Assembly: GCF_013340845.1 (NCBI RefSeq)
Contig: NZ_AP020335.1
Coordinates: 744,001 to 808,000, forward strand
Source: Hydrogenovibrio marinus
Lineage (GTDB): Bacteria; Pseudomonadota; Gammaproteobacteria; Thiomicrospirales; Thiomicrospiraceae
Length of the DNA stretch: 64,000 bases
Direction of reading: 5' to 3'
This document shows positions 45,259 through 53,874 of the stretch, in pieces. Made by a program: the position numbers and the translations under genes. A model generated the notes under the pieces. The model searched no databases. It had not been told where the DNA came from and worked only from the letters and a program-made list of their open reading frames with translations. Each line of letters begins with the position of its first letter. Within the stretch, counting starts at the first letter, position 1.

Positions 45259-46032
45259 ATGTTACTCAACGTTGAAAACTTAAAAGCTGAAGTGGCCGAA
45301 GACGGCAAGCAAATCTTGAAAGGCTTGAATCTGCAAGTGAATCCAGGTGAAGTTCACGCCATCATGGGGCCTAACGGTGCAGGGAAAAGTACTTTCTCAA
45401 GTGTGTTGGCGGGTCGTGAAGATTATGAAGTGACAGAGGGTTCTGTTGATTTCGATGGTGAAGACTTGCTTGAAATGGACGCGGAAGAGCGTGCAAGAAA
45501 AGGGTTGTTCCTGGCTTTCCAATACCCTGTGGAAATTCCTGGCGTCAGTAACAAGTTGTTCATGCAAACTGCATTGAATGCCATTCGCGAAGAAAAAGGA
45601 CTGCCTGCGCTTGATATGTTCGACTTTGACGAATATGTGCAGGAAAAAATGGAATTGATGGGCATGCGTAAAGACATGCTTGAGCGTTCGGTTAACGTTG
45701 GTTTCTCCGGTGGTGAGAAAAAGCGTAATGATATTTTCCAAATGGCATTACTTGAGCCAAAACTTTGCATTATGGACGAAACCGATTCAGGCCTGGATAT
45801 TGATGCCCTTAAAGTGGTTGCCAATGGTGTGAATTCACTTCGTGATCCAAACAGAAGTTTTATTGTCGTAACGCATTATCAACGTCTGCTTGACTATATC
45901 AAACCTGACTTCGTTCATGTTTTGTATGACGGGAAAATTGTCAAATCTGGCGGTTTTGAGCTGGTACACGAACTGGAAGATCAAGGGTACGATTCTATTA
46001 TCCAATCTCATGAAGCGCAGCTAGCGGGATAA
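45259..46032 (+). CDS. sufC: Fe-S assembly ATPase SufC
   Basis: SufC is the ABC-type ATPase of SufBCD. The 257-residue protein has Walker A GPNGAGKSTFSSVLAG, the SufC-specific FLAFQYPVEIPGV, signature FSGGEKKRNDIFQM, Walker B LCIMDETDSGLDIDA and the switch VVTHYQRLL. It stands between sufB and sufD, 4 bases from the latter. Confidence 0.97.
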   Translation: MLLNVENLKAEVAEDGKQILKGLNLQVNPGEVHAIMGPNGAGKSTFSSVLAGREDYEVTEGSVDFDGEDLLEMDAEERARKGLFLAFQYPVEIPGVSNKLFMQTALNAIREEKGLPALDMFDFDEYVQEKMELMGMRKDMLERSVNVGFSGGEKKRNDIFQMALLEPKLCIMDETDSGLDIDALKVVANGVNSLRDPNRSFIVVTHYQRLLDYIKPDFVHVLYDGKIVKSGGFELVHELEDQGYDSIIQSHEAQLAG

Positions 46033-46035
46033 TTT

Positions 46036-47337
46036 ATGGCGGCTGTGAATCCAATAAAACCTAGAAAACAAAGTCCAGTAGCACAAAAAACGATTGAGCA
46101 TTACGTTGGCTTGTCTCAAAGCCTAAATGCCAAGACGCAAAATCAGATGTTATCGGCTAAGCGTTTAGATGCCCAGAAAAAACTTCAGGCACTTGGGTTG
46201 CCGATGCGTCGTGATGAGGATTGGCAGTACACTTCTCTGAACCACTGGATGCAAACCGCTTTTGAGCAAAATCTACCAGGTTGGGGTGAGGTTAGCCAAG
46301 ATCAACTGAAAGCTATTTTGCCAACATTCGAAACGCACCGCTTCGTTTGGGTTGATGGTGTCTTCTCACAAGACTTGTCATGTGATTCTGGTAGTTTGCC
46401 TTCGGGTTTGACGGTAGAGAATGCGGAAATCACCAATGCCGATTTAGTGGACTCCAATCATGCTTTTGAATTGCTGCATGATATGTTGGCTGAAAGTCGC
46501 ACTAAAATCCACGTGCAAAAAGGGGCGGCAATCGAAAAACCGGTCGAGTTGGTTTACATACAGACTCTGCCAAAAAGTCTTGCTACCTTGAGCCTAGATG
46601 TTCAGGTTGAAGAGAATGCGCAGCTGAGTTTGATTCAACAGGTGGTTTCTTTTGCTGATGAGTCGGTTTGCATCAACGGTGTGTTGCAAATGGAGTTGGC
46701 CGCGCATGCTATTTGTAAGCAGTATGTGGTTCAGGATTTGAACATCAACGACTTTTATTTCAATAACCAACACGTCCGTCAGCAAGCTTCGTCTGTATTT
46801 GATACCTTGTATGTCGGTTTGGGAGCAGAAGTGTCTCGCCATCAAAATACGGTGAACCTGTGCGGAGAGTACGCTGAGGCTTCTCAAAACACCATCGCTT
46901 TTGGTAAAGGTGAGCAAACAATTGACTCACGCACTGATACGCAACACCTTGTACCGCACTGTAACAGTCAGCAGCTACACAAGTTTGTACTGGATGATCA
47001 AGCAAGAGGCGTGTTCAACGGCATGATTTACGTCGCAAGAGGTGCGCAAAAAACGGATGGTCAGATGGATAACAAGAATTTGTTATTGTCGAATGACGCC
47101 AAAATGGATACTAAGCCTCAGCTTGAAATCTATGCGGATGACGTGAAGTGTTCGCATGGTTGTGCGTCTGGGCAGATTGATGAAAACCAAGTTTTCTACT
47201 GTCAGGCACGTGGTATACATTATCATGATGCGGTTCAACTTATTACCAAGGCATTCTTGTTAGAGCCTTTGGATAATGTATCGAATACTGCTATCCGTGA
47301 CTGGCTAATGCAACGCGTAAGTAAGTTGCTAGCTTGA
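46036..47337 (+). CDS. sufD: Fe-S assembly protein SufD
   Basis: SufD is the partner of SufB in the scaffold complex and is required for iron entry. The 433-residue protein has the N-terminal helical region with MRRDEDWQYT and the beta-helix domain with DDVKCSHGCASGQIDENQVFYCQARGI near the C-terminus, containing the conserved histidine. A copy of the ~19-bp repeat family (46268-46290) encodes its QNLPGWGE segment. Confidence 0.95.
   Translation: MAAVNPIKPRKQSPVAQKTIEHYVGLSQSLNAKTQNQMLSAKRLDAQKKLQALGLPMRRDEDWQYTSLNHWMQTAFEQNLPGWGEVSQDQLKAILPTFETHRFVWVDGVFSQDLSCDSGSLPSGLTVENAEITNADLVDSNHAFELLHDMLAESRTKIHVQKGAAIEKPVELVYIQTLPKSLATLSLDVQVEENAQLSLIQQVVSFADESVCINGVLQMELAAHAICKQYVVQDLNINDFYFNNQHVRQQASSVFDTLYVGLGAEVSRHQNTVNLCGEYAEASQNTIAFGKGEQTIDSRTDTQHLVPHCNSQQLHKFVLDDQARGVFNGMIYVARGAQKTDGQMDNKNLLLSNDAKMDTKPQLEIYADDVKCSHGCASGQIDENQVFYCQARGIHYHDAVQLITKAFLLEPLDNVSNTAIRDWLMQRVSKLLA
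46268..46290 (-). repeat. ~19-bp repeat copy 5 (in sufD)
   Basis: Minus-strand orientation: CTCACCCCAACCTGGTAGAT followed by TTT, with the same C to T variant as copy 4. Confidence 0.7.
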
Positions 47338-47368
47338 TCATTTCTTTAGTGGTTACCTTCCCTTTTTT

Positions 47369-48598
47369 ATGAGTGAGTCTATGAACGATTTTGCACAAAT
47401 CCGTCAACGTTTTCCTATCTTGAAACAAACTGAAAACGGTCAACCACTGGTTTATTTGGACAGTGGAGCAACCTCGCAAAAACCACAGGAAGTTATCGAC
47501 GCAATTACTCGTTACTACACGCTTGAAAACGCTAATGTGCATCGCGGTGTTTACGGGTTGAGTGAGAGAGCGACAGAAGCCTATGAAGGTGCTCGTGAGA
47601 AAGTAAGAAGATTCATGAATGCTGTTTCCACCAAAGAAGTGGTGTTTGTTCGCGGCACTACCGAAGCGATTAACCTTGTAGCGGCAACCTGGGGGCGAGC
47701 CAACATGAACCCAGGCGATGAAGTGATTATTACCGAGATGGAGCATCACTCAAATATTGTGCCTTGGCAGTTGTTGCGTGATGAATTGGGCATTCGCTTG
47801 ACAGTGCTGCGTATCAACCAAAAAGGCGAAATCTGTCTAAACGCATTGGAAAGCTTGCTTTCAGAGAGAACCAAATTGCTGTCTATCACTCATATGTCGA
47901 ATGCACTGGGAACCATCAACCCTGTTAAGGAAATGACGGCATTGGCGCATAAAGTCGGTGCGAAGGTTTTGATTGACGGTGCTCAGGCCGTACCTCATAT
48001 GAAAGTCGATGTTCAGGATATTGGTTGCGACTTTTATGCGTTCTCCGCGCACAAAATGTATGGTCCGACGGGTATTGGTGTGCTCTATGGTAAAGAATCT
48101 TTATTGGAAGCCATGCCGCCCTATCAAGGAGGCGGAGACATGATCTATTCCGTTACCTTTGAAAGAACTGAATACAACGTCCTTCCTTATAAGTTTGAAG
48201 CCGGTACCCCTCATATTGCTGGCGGTATTGGGCTTGGCGCAGCAGTGGATTTCATGGAATCTATTGGACAAGATAAAATCGCTGAGTATGAAAATCAGTT
48301 ATTGCAGTATGCAACTGAGAAGTTGAAGGCCATTGATGGGCTACGCATTATCGGTGAAGCCGAAAATAAGGGCGGCGTTATTTCATTTATTGTTGAAGGA
48401 GCGCACCCTCATGATATGGCGACGTTGATGGATCAGGATGGGATTGCAGTTCGTGCGAGCCACCATTGCGCCATGCCGGTGATGCAGCATTTTGATGTGC
48501 CAGCGACCGTTCGTGCGTCATTCGGTGTTTACAATAATTTCGACGACATAGATTGTCTTGTTGCGGCGGTGGTAGAAGCAAGGGATATGCTGCTTTAA
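47369..48598 (+). CDS. sufS: Cysteine desulfurase SufS
   Basis: SufS is a PLP enzyme that removes sulfur from cysteine for cluster assembly. The 409-residue class V aminotransferase has YLDSGATSQKP, EMEHHSNIVPWQ, the PLP lysine in FSAHKMYGPTG and the persulfide cysteine in RASHHCAMP. An ATG at 47381 would also fit as the start. No sufE or sufU follows. The next ORFs have their own promoter. Confidence 0.96.
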   Translation: MSESMNDFAQIRQRFPILKQTENGQPLVYLDSGATSQKPQEVIDAITRYYTLENANVHRGVYGLSERATEAYEGAREKVRRFMNAVSTKEVVFVRGTTEAINLVAATWGRANMNPGDEVIITEMEHHSNIVPWQLLRDELGIRLTVLRINQKGEICLNALESLLSERTKLLSITHMSNALGTINPVKEMTALAHKVGAKVLIDGAQAVPHMKVDVQDIGCDFYAFSAHKMYGPTGIGVLYGKESLLEAMPPYQGGGDMIYSVTFERTEYNVLPYKFEAGTPHIAGGIGLGAAVDFMESIGQDKIAEYENQLLQYATEKLKAIDGLRIIGEAENKGGVISFIVEGAHPHDMATLMDQDGIAVRASHHCAMPVMQHFDVPATVRASFGVYNNFDDIDCLVAAVVEARDMLL

Positions 48599-48629
48599 CT
48601 TTCTGCCTTCTCAAGATGGTTTTGAGATT

Positions 48630-48659
48630 TTGGACTGATAAGTAGGTTTGGAGTATGAT
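48630..48659 (+). promoter_or_regulatory. Promoter upstream of two hypothetical genes
   Basis: TTGGAC and TATGAT are separated by 18 bases. A small TCTCAA/TTGAGA hairpin with a short T run (48609-48630) lies just before it and may end sufS transcription. Confidence 0.5.
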
Positions 48660-48693
48660 TGCTCTATAGAAGGTTTTTTTATGGAGGAATGGT

Positions 48694-48906
48694 ATGGAAG
48701 CGCTTAAAAAAACCGCCGAAACCATGATCAAGGAAGATCAGTCAACAGGCTTAGTTGCAAAGTTTAAAACTGCTTGGACCGAGCTAGAAATCTATCAAAA
48801 AGTTTTCCTTATCTTTGTTTTGATTGCTTTTCCATTGGGGCTGATTTTTCCACCAGTGATGGAAATTTTATTGTTGCCCTTCGCATTCGTAACCTGTTCC
48901 GGTTAA
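48694..48906 (+). CDS. Uncharacterised small membrane protein, 70 aa
   Basis: I do not recognise it. An excellent GGAGG ribosome site precedes the ATG. The first 40 residues are polar and probably helical (ALKKTAETMIKEDQ). A hydrophobic hairpin follows, VFLIFVLIAFPLGLIF and VMEILLLPFAFV, ending in TCSG. It is followed 12 bases later by another unknown gene, probably in the same transcript. Confidence 0.7.
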   Translation: MEALKKTAETMIKEDQSTGLVAKFKTAWTELEIYQKVFLIFVLIAFPLGLIFPPVMEILLLPFAFVTCSG

Positions 48907-48918
48907 AAGGAGCAAGTA

Positions 48919-49239
48919 ATGTCAGAAGCATACAATTGGATTCGATTGGAGTGCATTCCTCTGCCTGATAGTGGTTTTGACCCTTGTATCGTTTTTTGGA
49001 ACCCGACCGAACAAACGATATTGGGAGATGCGGCAGAGCAGATTCTAAAGTGGGTCAGAGAAGCCAAAGAAAAGGGCTTTATCAGTACGCCAACGCTTAG
49101 TCATTTTGAAATTGTCAGCCCTTTAACGCAACCTTCAGAGTTGGCCGCTATTTTGGCGCAGTATTATTGGGTGATTCCTGTTCCAGTAGAATCACCTGAA
49201 CAATCAACTACTAATGATGACAAACCCGTACTGCATTAA
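48919..49239 (+). CDS. Uncharacterised protein, 106 aa
   Basis: I do not recognise it. AAAGGAG lies before the ATG. The soluble product has no signal peptide. It contains FDPCIVFWNPTEQTILGDAAEQILKWV and a C-terminal part beginning SHFEIVSPLTQPSELAAILAQYYWVIP, with an acidic, polar tail. It may be translated with the small membrane protein before it. It lies 133 bases upstream of murC, and no functional link is visible. Confidence 0.7.
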   Translation: MSEAYNWIRLECIPLPDSGFDPCIVFWNPTEQTILGDAAEQILKWVREAKEKGFISTPTLSHFEIVSPLTQPSELAAILAQYYWVIPVPVESPEQSTTNDDKPVLH

Positions 49240-49372
49240 AAGTTACTTGCGCTGAATGATGCATTTCATCTAACCTTGAGCTCAGGTTTTGGTTATCATA
49301 TAGCGAAAAATGACAGAAAGATAAACAACTCAAACAGGCTAGACCTGTACCGGGCGAGATTCTACCCATTTT

Positions 49373-50758
49373 ATGAAAGATTACGTCAAGCAAATTCATT
49401 TTGTCGGCATCGGTGGTGTCGGCATGGCAGGGATTGCGGAGGTCTGCCTAAACCTAGGTTACCAAGTCTCCGGCTCAGATATCCGTGAAAATATCACCAT
49501 TGCACGTCTAAAATCACTTGGTGCGAAAATCCAAATCGGACATGACGCCAGTTATGTCAAAACCAGTGATGTGGTTGTCGTTTCGACAGCAATCGGCAAA
49601 GAAAACCCAGAAGTCAGTTATGCCCGTGAGATGCGTATCCCCGTGATTCCTCGCGCAGCAATGTTGGCTGAGCTGATGAGGATGCGCTTTGGCATCGCAA
49701 TAGCCGGCACGCACGGCAAAACTACAACCACCAGTTTGGTGGCTTCGATTCTGACTCAAGGCGGTTTGGATCCTACCTTTGTGATTGGTGGTAAGCTGAA
49801 CCAAGTGGATGCCAACGCCAGATTGGGTTCTAGCCAATATTTAATTGCTGAAGCAGATGAATCAGATGCTTCCTTCTTGCATTTGTCTCCAATGATGTCA
49901 GTGGTAACCAATATTGATGAAGATCACATGGAAACCTATCAGGGCGATTATCAGCAGTTGGAAAACACCTTCATTGAGTTCGTGCATCGGCTCCCGTTTT
50001 ACGGTATTGCGGTATTGTGTGTTGATGATCCAAATATTCAGGCCATCATTCCTAAGTTGTCGAGAAAGATTTATACCTACGGTTTTTCCGAAGCGGCGGA
50101 TGTTCGTGGCACCGACATCAAGGCAAAAGGGTTGCAAATGCAATTCACGGTTGAGGCAAATGATGTTCCCCAATTCGAGGTGGTGCTAAACCAGCCTGGA
50201 CGACATAATGTTTTAAATGCGCTGGCAGCGATTACCATCGCCTTGGAGTTGGATGTTTCCGTTCAGGATATTCAAACAGCATTGGCAGACTTTGGTGGGG
50301 TAGGAAGACGTTTTGAAGTCTATCCGAATTGTTTGGTTGGTAATAAAGCGGTGACGATGGTTGATGATTACGGACATCACCCCACTGAGTTGGCAGCTAC
50401 TTTGAAGACGGCTCGTGAAGCATTTCCCGATAAGCGTTTGGTGCTAGTGTTTCAACCACATCGTTACTCAAGAACGAGAGATTTGTTTGATGATTTCGTA
50501 CAAGTCTTGATGGAACCGGATTTACTAGTGTTGATGGATGTTTATCCCGCGGGGGAAGCGCCGCTTACCGCCTTTGACTCTAAGGCCTTGTTGCAATCGT
50601 TGAGGTTGTTAGGGCGCAAGGAAAGTGTTCATGTGGAAGATCGTCAACAACTGGACGATGTAATGCCAAACTTACTGATAGAAGATGATGTAGTCTTGGT
50701 GATGGGAGCCGGTGATATCGGACAAATCTCAAAAGACTGGAAGGAACAAGGAGCATAA
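49373..50758 (+). CDS. murC: UDP-N-acetylmuramate:L-alanine ligase
   Basis: MurC adds L-alanine to UDP-MurNAc. The 461-residue protein begins with HFVGIGGVGMAGIAEV, and has the ATP loop IAGTHGKTTTTSL, EADESDASFLHL, DDYGHHPTEL and QPHRYSRTRDLF. It starts the second dcw segment, cut off from murG by 17 kb. No murB is found between murC and ddl, where it occurs in some relatives. Confidence 0.97.
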   Translation: MKDYVKQIHFVGIGGVGMAGIAEVCLNLGYQVSGSDIRENITIARLKSLGAKIQIGHDASYVKTSDVVVVSTAIGKENPEVSYAREMRIPVIPRAAMLAELMRMRFGIAIAGTHGKTTTTSLVASILTQGGLDPTFVIGGKLNQVDANARLGSSQYLIAEADESDASFLHLSPMMSVVTNIDEDHMETYQGDYQQLENTFIEFVHRLPFYGIAVLCVDDPNIQAIIPKLSRKIYTYGFSEAADVRGTDIKAKGLQMQFTVEANDVPQFEVVLNQPGRHNVLNALAAITIALELDVSVQDIQTALADFGGVGRRFEVYPNCLVGNKAVTMVDDYGHHPTELAATLKTAREAFPDKRLVLVFQPHRYSRTRDLFDDFVQVLMEPDLLVLMDVYPAGEAPLTAFDSKALLQSLRLLGRKESVHVEDRQQLDDVMPNLLIEDDVVLVMGAGDIGQISKDWKEQGA

Positions 50759-50760
50759 TC

Positions 50761-51702
50761 GTGGCCGACCATATTGATGTCAAAGCATTGGGAAAAGTGG
50801 CGGTATTGATGGGCGGTACCGCTGCAGAAAGAGAAGTTTCTTTAAAAAGCGGTAAAGCCGTTTTGGATGCGCTTGTGTCTCAAGGTGTCGATGCAGAAGG
50901 TATAGATGTTGTTTCTGTTGAGCAATTATTGGACGTTGCCAAACACTATGACCGAGTCTTTAACGTTGTGCATGGCCGTTGGGGGGAAGATGGCGGTATC
51001 CAAGCGGTATTGGATGCGTTGGATGTACCCTATACCGGTAGTGAAATGGCAGCGTCTGCTTTGACGATGGACAAGCTGCGTACTAAATGGTTATGGCAGG
51101 GCGCGGGCTTGCCGACGCCTGAGTTTGTCCGCGTTTCCGAAACACAACCGTTTGATGCCCAAGGTTTTTCTCTGCGTTTTCCTGTGATTGTGAAGCCTTG
51201 TCATGAAGGCTCGAGCATCGGCATGCGAAAGGTCGAAAATTTAGAACAGTTAATTGAAGCGGTTGATTATGCACAAGAGTTCGATTACGAAGTTTTGATT
51301 GAGCAATGGATTACTGGTCGTGAGTTTACCTGTGCCATTTTAGATGGTGAAGCTTTGCCTTTGATTGAGCTTCGGACATCCCACTCTTTTTATGATTATG
51401 ATGCGAAGTATCTGGCAAATGACACACAATATATTTGTCCAACGGATTTACCTGTAGAACGGGAGGTAGATATTCAACAGCTTTGTTTGCAGGCGTTTGA
51501 TGTTGCCGGTTCTCGTGATTGGGGAAGGGTTGATTTAATGATGGATGCAAACGGTCATATTTGGCTGATTGAGTTGAACACGGTTCCCGGAATGACAGAC
51601 CACAGCTTGGTACCCATGGCGGCTAAAGCTAAAGGAATCAGTTTTGAGCAATTAGTTGTCAAACTGTTAATGCTGACGCTGAAACATACCAAAGAATCCT
51701 GA
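50761..51702 (+). CDS. ddl: D-alanine:D-alanine ligase
   Basis: Ddl makes D-Ala-D-Ala for MurF. A GTG start with AGGAG 7 bases upstream gives 313 residues. ATP-grasp features include VLMGGTAAEREVSLKSG, HGRWGEDGGIQ, the PCHEGSSIGM loop and EVDIQQLC. The metal-binding end is IELNTVPGMTDHSLVP. It follows murC by 2 bases. Confidence 0.96.
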   Translation: MADHIDVKALGKVAVLMGGTAAEREVSLKSGKAVLDALVSQGVDAEGIDVVSVEQLLDVAKHYDRVFNVVHGRWGEDGGIQAVLDALDVPYTGSEMAASALTMDKLRTKWLWQGAGLPTPEFVRVSETQPFDAQGFSLRFPVIVKPCHEGSSIGMRKVENLEQLIEAVDYAQEFDYEVLIEQWITGREFTCAILDGEALPLIELRTSHSFYDYDAKYLANDTQYICPTDLPVEREVDIQQLCLQAFDVAGSRDWGRVDLMMDANGHIWLIELNTVPGMTDHSLVPMAAKAKGISFEQLVVKLLMLTLKHTKES

Positions 51703-51713
51703 TAGAGATTGGA

Positions 51714-52424
51714 ATGCTGAATAAAAAGCTGGCCTCAACGATTCTCTTACTTCTGATTCTCATCGGAGCCTTGGGGTCGATTATCTTTTCGCCAAGCCAT
51801 GTATTGAAAAGCTACCAAATCAAAAACACTCTGAAAAAAGTCGAGTCATCTCAAGTGGAATCTGTAGTGAAGCCTTATTTGGGGCAATCATTTTGGCGCT
51901 TAAACCTTGATGAACTTCACGCACAGATAGTGAGATTGGATTGGGTGTATCGCGCTTCGGTTACTCGCCATTGGCCAAGTCAGGTGGATATTACCATTGA
52001 AGAGCAACAGCCAGTTGTGCGTTGGGGTAAAGATGGCTTGCTGAATAAGAATGGGGATATTTTTTATCCAAGCGATATTAAGGCCTTTCAGAACCTTGTA
52101 GAACTGGATGGCGATGACGGTAAAGCCAAACAGTTATTGAAGGATTTGGTGATTTTTCAGAAAGCTTTCGATCAATTGGGATGGACAATTTCCAGGATAG
52201 TGATGAACGCCGATAATGTCTGGCAGATATACTTTGTTAAACAACCAACGATCGAGCTGGATGCAATGGATTGGCAGCATAAATTGAATCGATTTATTCG
52301 CGCTTATCCATTGGTCAAAGAAGCGCTAAGAAAAAATGCACGTCTGTATGATTTGCGCTATAGTAATGGCTTCGCGATCAAACAAAATTCTGAAACGCAA
52401 CAAACGGATAAAACAGGTTCTTAA
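51714..52424 (+). CDS. ftsQ: Cell division protein FtsQ
   Basis: FtsQ is a bitopic divisome protein that recruits FtsB-FtsL. The 236-residue product has a very short cytoplasmic start, one membrane helix (about 6-26) and a POTRA domain with VVKPYLGQSFWRLNLDELHAQI and WVYRASVTRHWPSQVDITIEEQQPVVRWG, the conserved FtsQ core. It follows ddl by 11 bases and precedes ftsA. Confidence 0.94.
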   Translation: MLNKKLASTILLLLILIGALGSIIFSPSHVLKSYQIKNTLKKVESSQVESVVKPYLGQSFWRLNLDELHAQIVRLDWVYRASVTRHWPSQVDITIEEQQPVVRWGKDGLLNKNGDIFYPSDIKAFQNLVELDGDDGKAKQLLKDLVIFQKAFDQLGWTISRIVMNADNVWQIYFVKQPTIELDAMDWQHKLNRFIRAYPLVKEALRKNARLYDLRYSNGFAIKQNSETQQTDKTGS

Positions 52425-52509
52425 TGCGAGTTATCGCAACAAATTTTAAGAATGTTTACCTGAGTTTAAGCAAATTGCAATGAGACTGAACCAAAAGGTA
52501 ATGATGTAA

Positions 52510-53766
52510 ATGGCAAAAAAGCAAACCACTTCTCACTCAAATATCGTCATCGGGTTGGATATCGGCACATCAAAAATCGCTGCAATCGTCGGTAAAGTGA
52601 AAGACGACGGCGAAATCGAAGTGATTGGAATGGGGACTCATCCTTCCAAAGGCCTTAAGAAAGGGGTGGTTGTTAATATCGATTCCACAGTTGAATCCAT
52701 TCAAAGAGCTATTGACGAAGCAGAGCGCATGTCAGGCATTCAAGTGAATTCAGTATCAGTTGGTATTGCTGGAAGCCACATCAACAGTTTCAACTCGAAC
52801 GGCATGGTGGCTATCAGTCACCAAGAAGTGCAAGAGCAAGATGTTCAGCGCGTTATTGACGCGGCACAAACCATTGCCATTCCGGGAGATCAGCAAGTTC
52901 TGCACATTTTGCCGCAAGAGTTTATGATTGATAACCAAGGTGGTATCAGAGAACCGATTGGGATGTCTGGTGTACGTTTGGAAGCTAAAGTCCATATGGT
53001 AACCGGTTCGGTTAGTGCAGCACAGAACATTACTAAATGCGTCGAAAAATGCTCTTTAACCGTTGATAACCTTATTTTAGAACAGCTGGCTTCTGCTGAA
53101 GCAGTTTTGTCCGAGGACGAAAAAGAGCTAGGCGTTTGTCTTGTGGATATTGGTGGTGGCACAACGGATATCGCCATTTTTCAGAATGGAGCCATTCGTC
53201 ATACAGCGGTTATTCCGGTTGCTGGCGATCAGGTCACGAATGATATCGCGGTGGCTTTGCGTACACCGACACCAGCTGCAGAACAAATCAAACGTCAGTA
53301 CGCTTGTGCTTTACCTCAGTTGATTAACCAGGATGAAGAGATTGAAGTGGCGTCAGTGGGAGATCGTCCAGCACGCTGCCTATCTAGAAATACCTTGGTA
53401 GAAGTTATCGAACCTCGTTATGAAGAACTGTTCCAGTTGATTCAAGCTGAGTTGAGACGCACCAATTTTGAAAACAAGATTGCTGCCGGTATCGTGTTGA
53501 CTGGTGGTAGTTCAATGGTGGAAGGTGCCGTCGAGTTGGCGGAAGAAGTCTTTCACATGCCAGTTCGTCTTGGGGTGCCAATGGGTGTGAGCGGCCTGAA
53601 AGATGAAGTCTCTAGCCCTGCATTTGCAACGACAGTAGGTTTGTTGCTTTATGCTAAAGAACATGAAACCTTTTCGCAGCATACTGAAGTTGGTAAACGC
53701 AAACAAACAATGAGCCAAGAATCCGTTCTGGAAAAAATGAAAAACTGGTTCAGTAACAGTTTCTAA
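52510..53766 (+). CDS. ftsA: Cell division actin-like protein FtsA
   Basis: FtsA tethers FtsZ filaments to the membrane. The 418-residue actin-fold protein has the phosphate-1 loop GLDIGTSKIAAIVG, the 1C domain region, phosphate-2 CLVDIGGGTTDIAIF, adenosine motif GIVLTGGSSMVEGA and a C-terminal amphipathic helix EKMKNWFSNSF. Normally ftsZ would follow. Here the next gene is lpxC, after a 108-base spacer with a large inverted repeat. Confidence 0.97.
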   Translation: MAKKQTTSHSNIVIGLDIGTSKIAAIVGKVKDDGEIEVIGMGTHPSKGLKKGVVVNIDSTVESIQRAIDEAERMSGIQVNSVSVGIAGSHINSFNSNGMVAISHQEVQEQDVQRVIDAAQTIAIPGDQQVLHILPQEFMIDNQGGIREPIGMSGVRLEAKVHMVTGSVSAAQNITKCVEKCSLTVDNLILEQLASAEAVLSEDEKELGVCLVDIGGGTTDIAIFQNGAIRHTAVIPVAGDQVTNDIAVALRTPTPAAEQIKRQYACALPQLINQDEEIEVASVGDRPARCLSRNTLVEVIEPRYEELFQLIQAELRRTNFENKIAAGIVLTGGSSMVEGAVELAEEVFHMPVRLGVPMGVSGLKDEVSSPAFATTVGLLLYAKEHETFSQHTEVGKRKQTMSQESVLEKMKNWFSNSF

Positions 53767-53782
53767 ATTGCATTTCTTTCGC

Positions 53783-53827
53783 GGCGAATTTTTCTGTAGC
53801 CAACATTACAGTATGGTAAAATTCGCC
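53783..53827. repeat. Nested inverted repeat between ftsA and lpxC
   Basis: GGCGAATTTT (53783-53792) and AAAATTCGCC (53818-53827) are perfect 10-base arms. Inside them CTGTA (53794-53798) and TACAG (53807-53811) form a second stem. It may act as an ftsA terminator or as an lpxC leader structure. It lies exactly where ftsZ would be in most relatives. Confidence 0.65.
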
Positions 53828-53874
53828 TCTTATCTACTCTAGCGGTCCGATCTCAACTAGGAGCAAAAAGCGGC

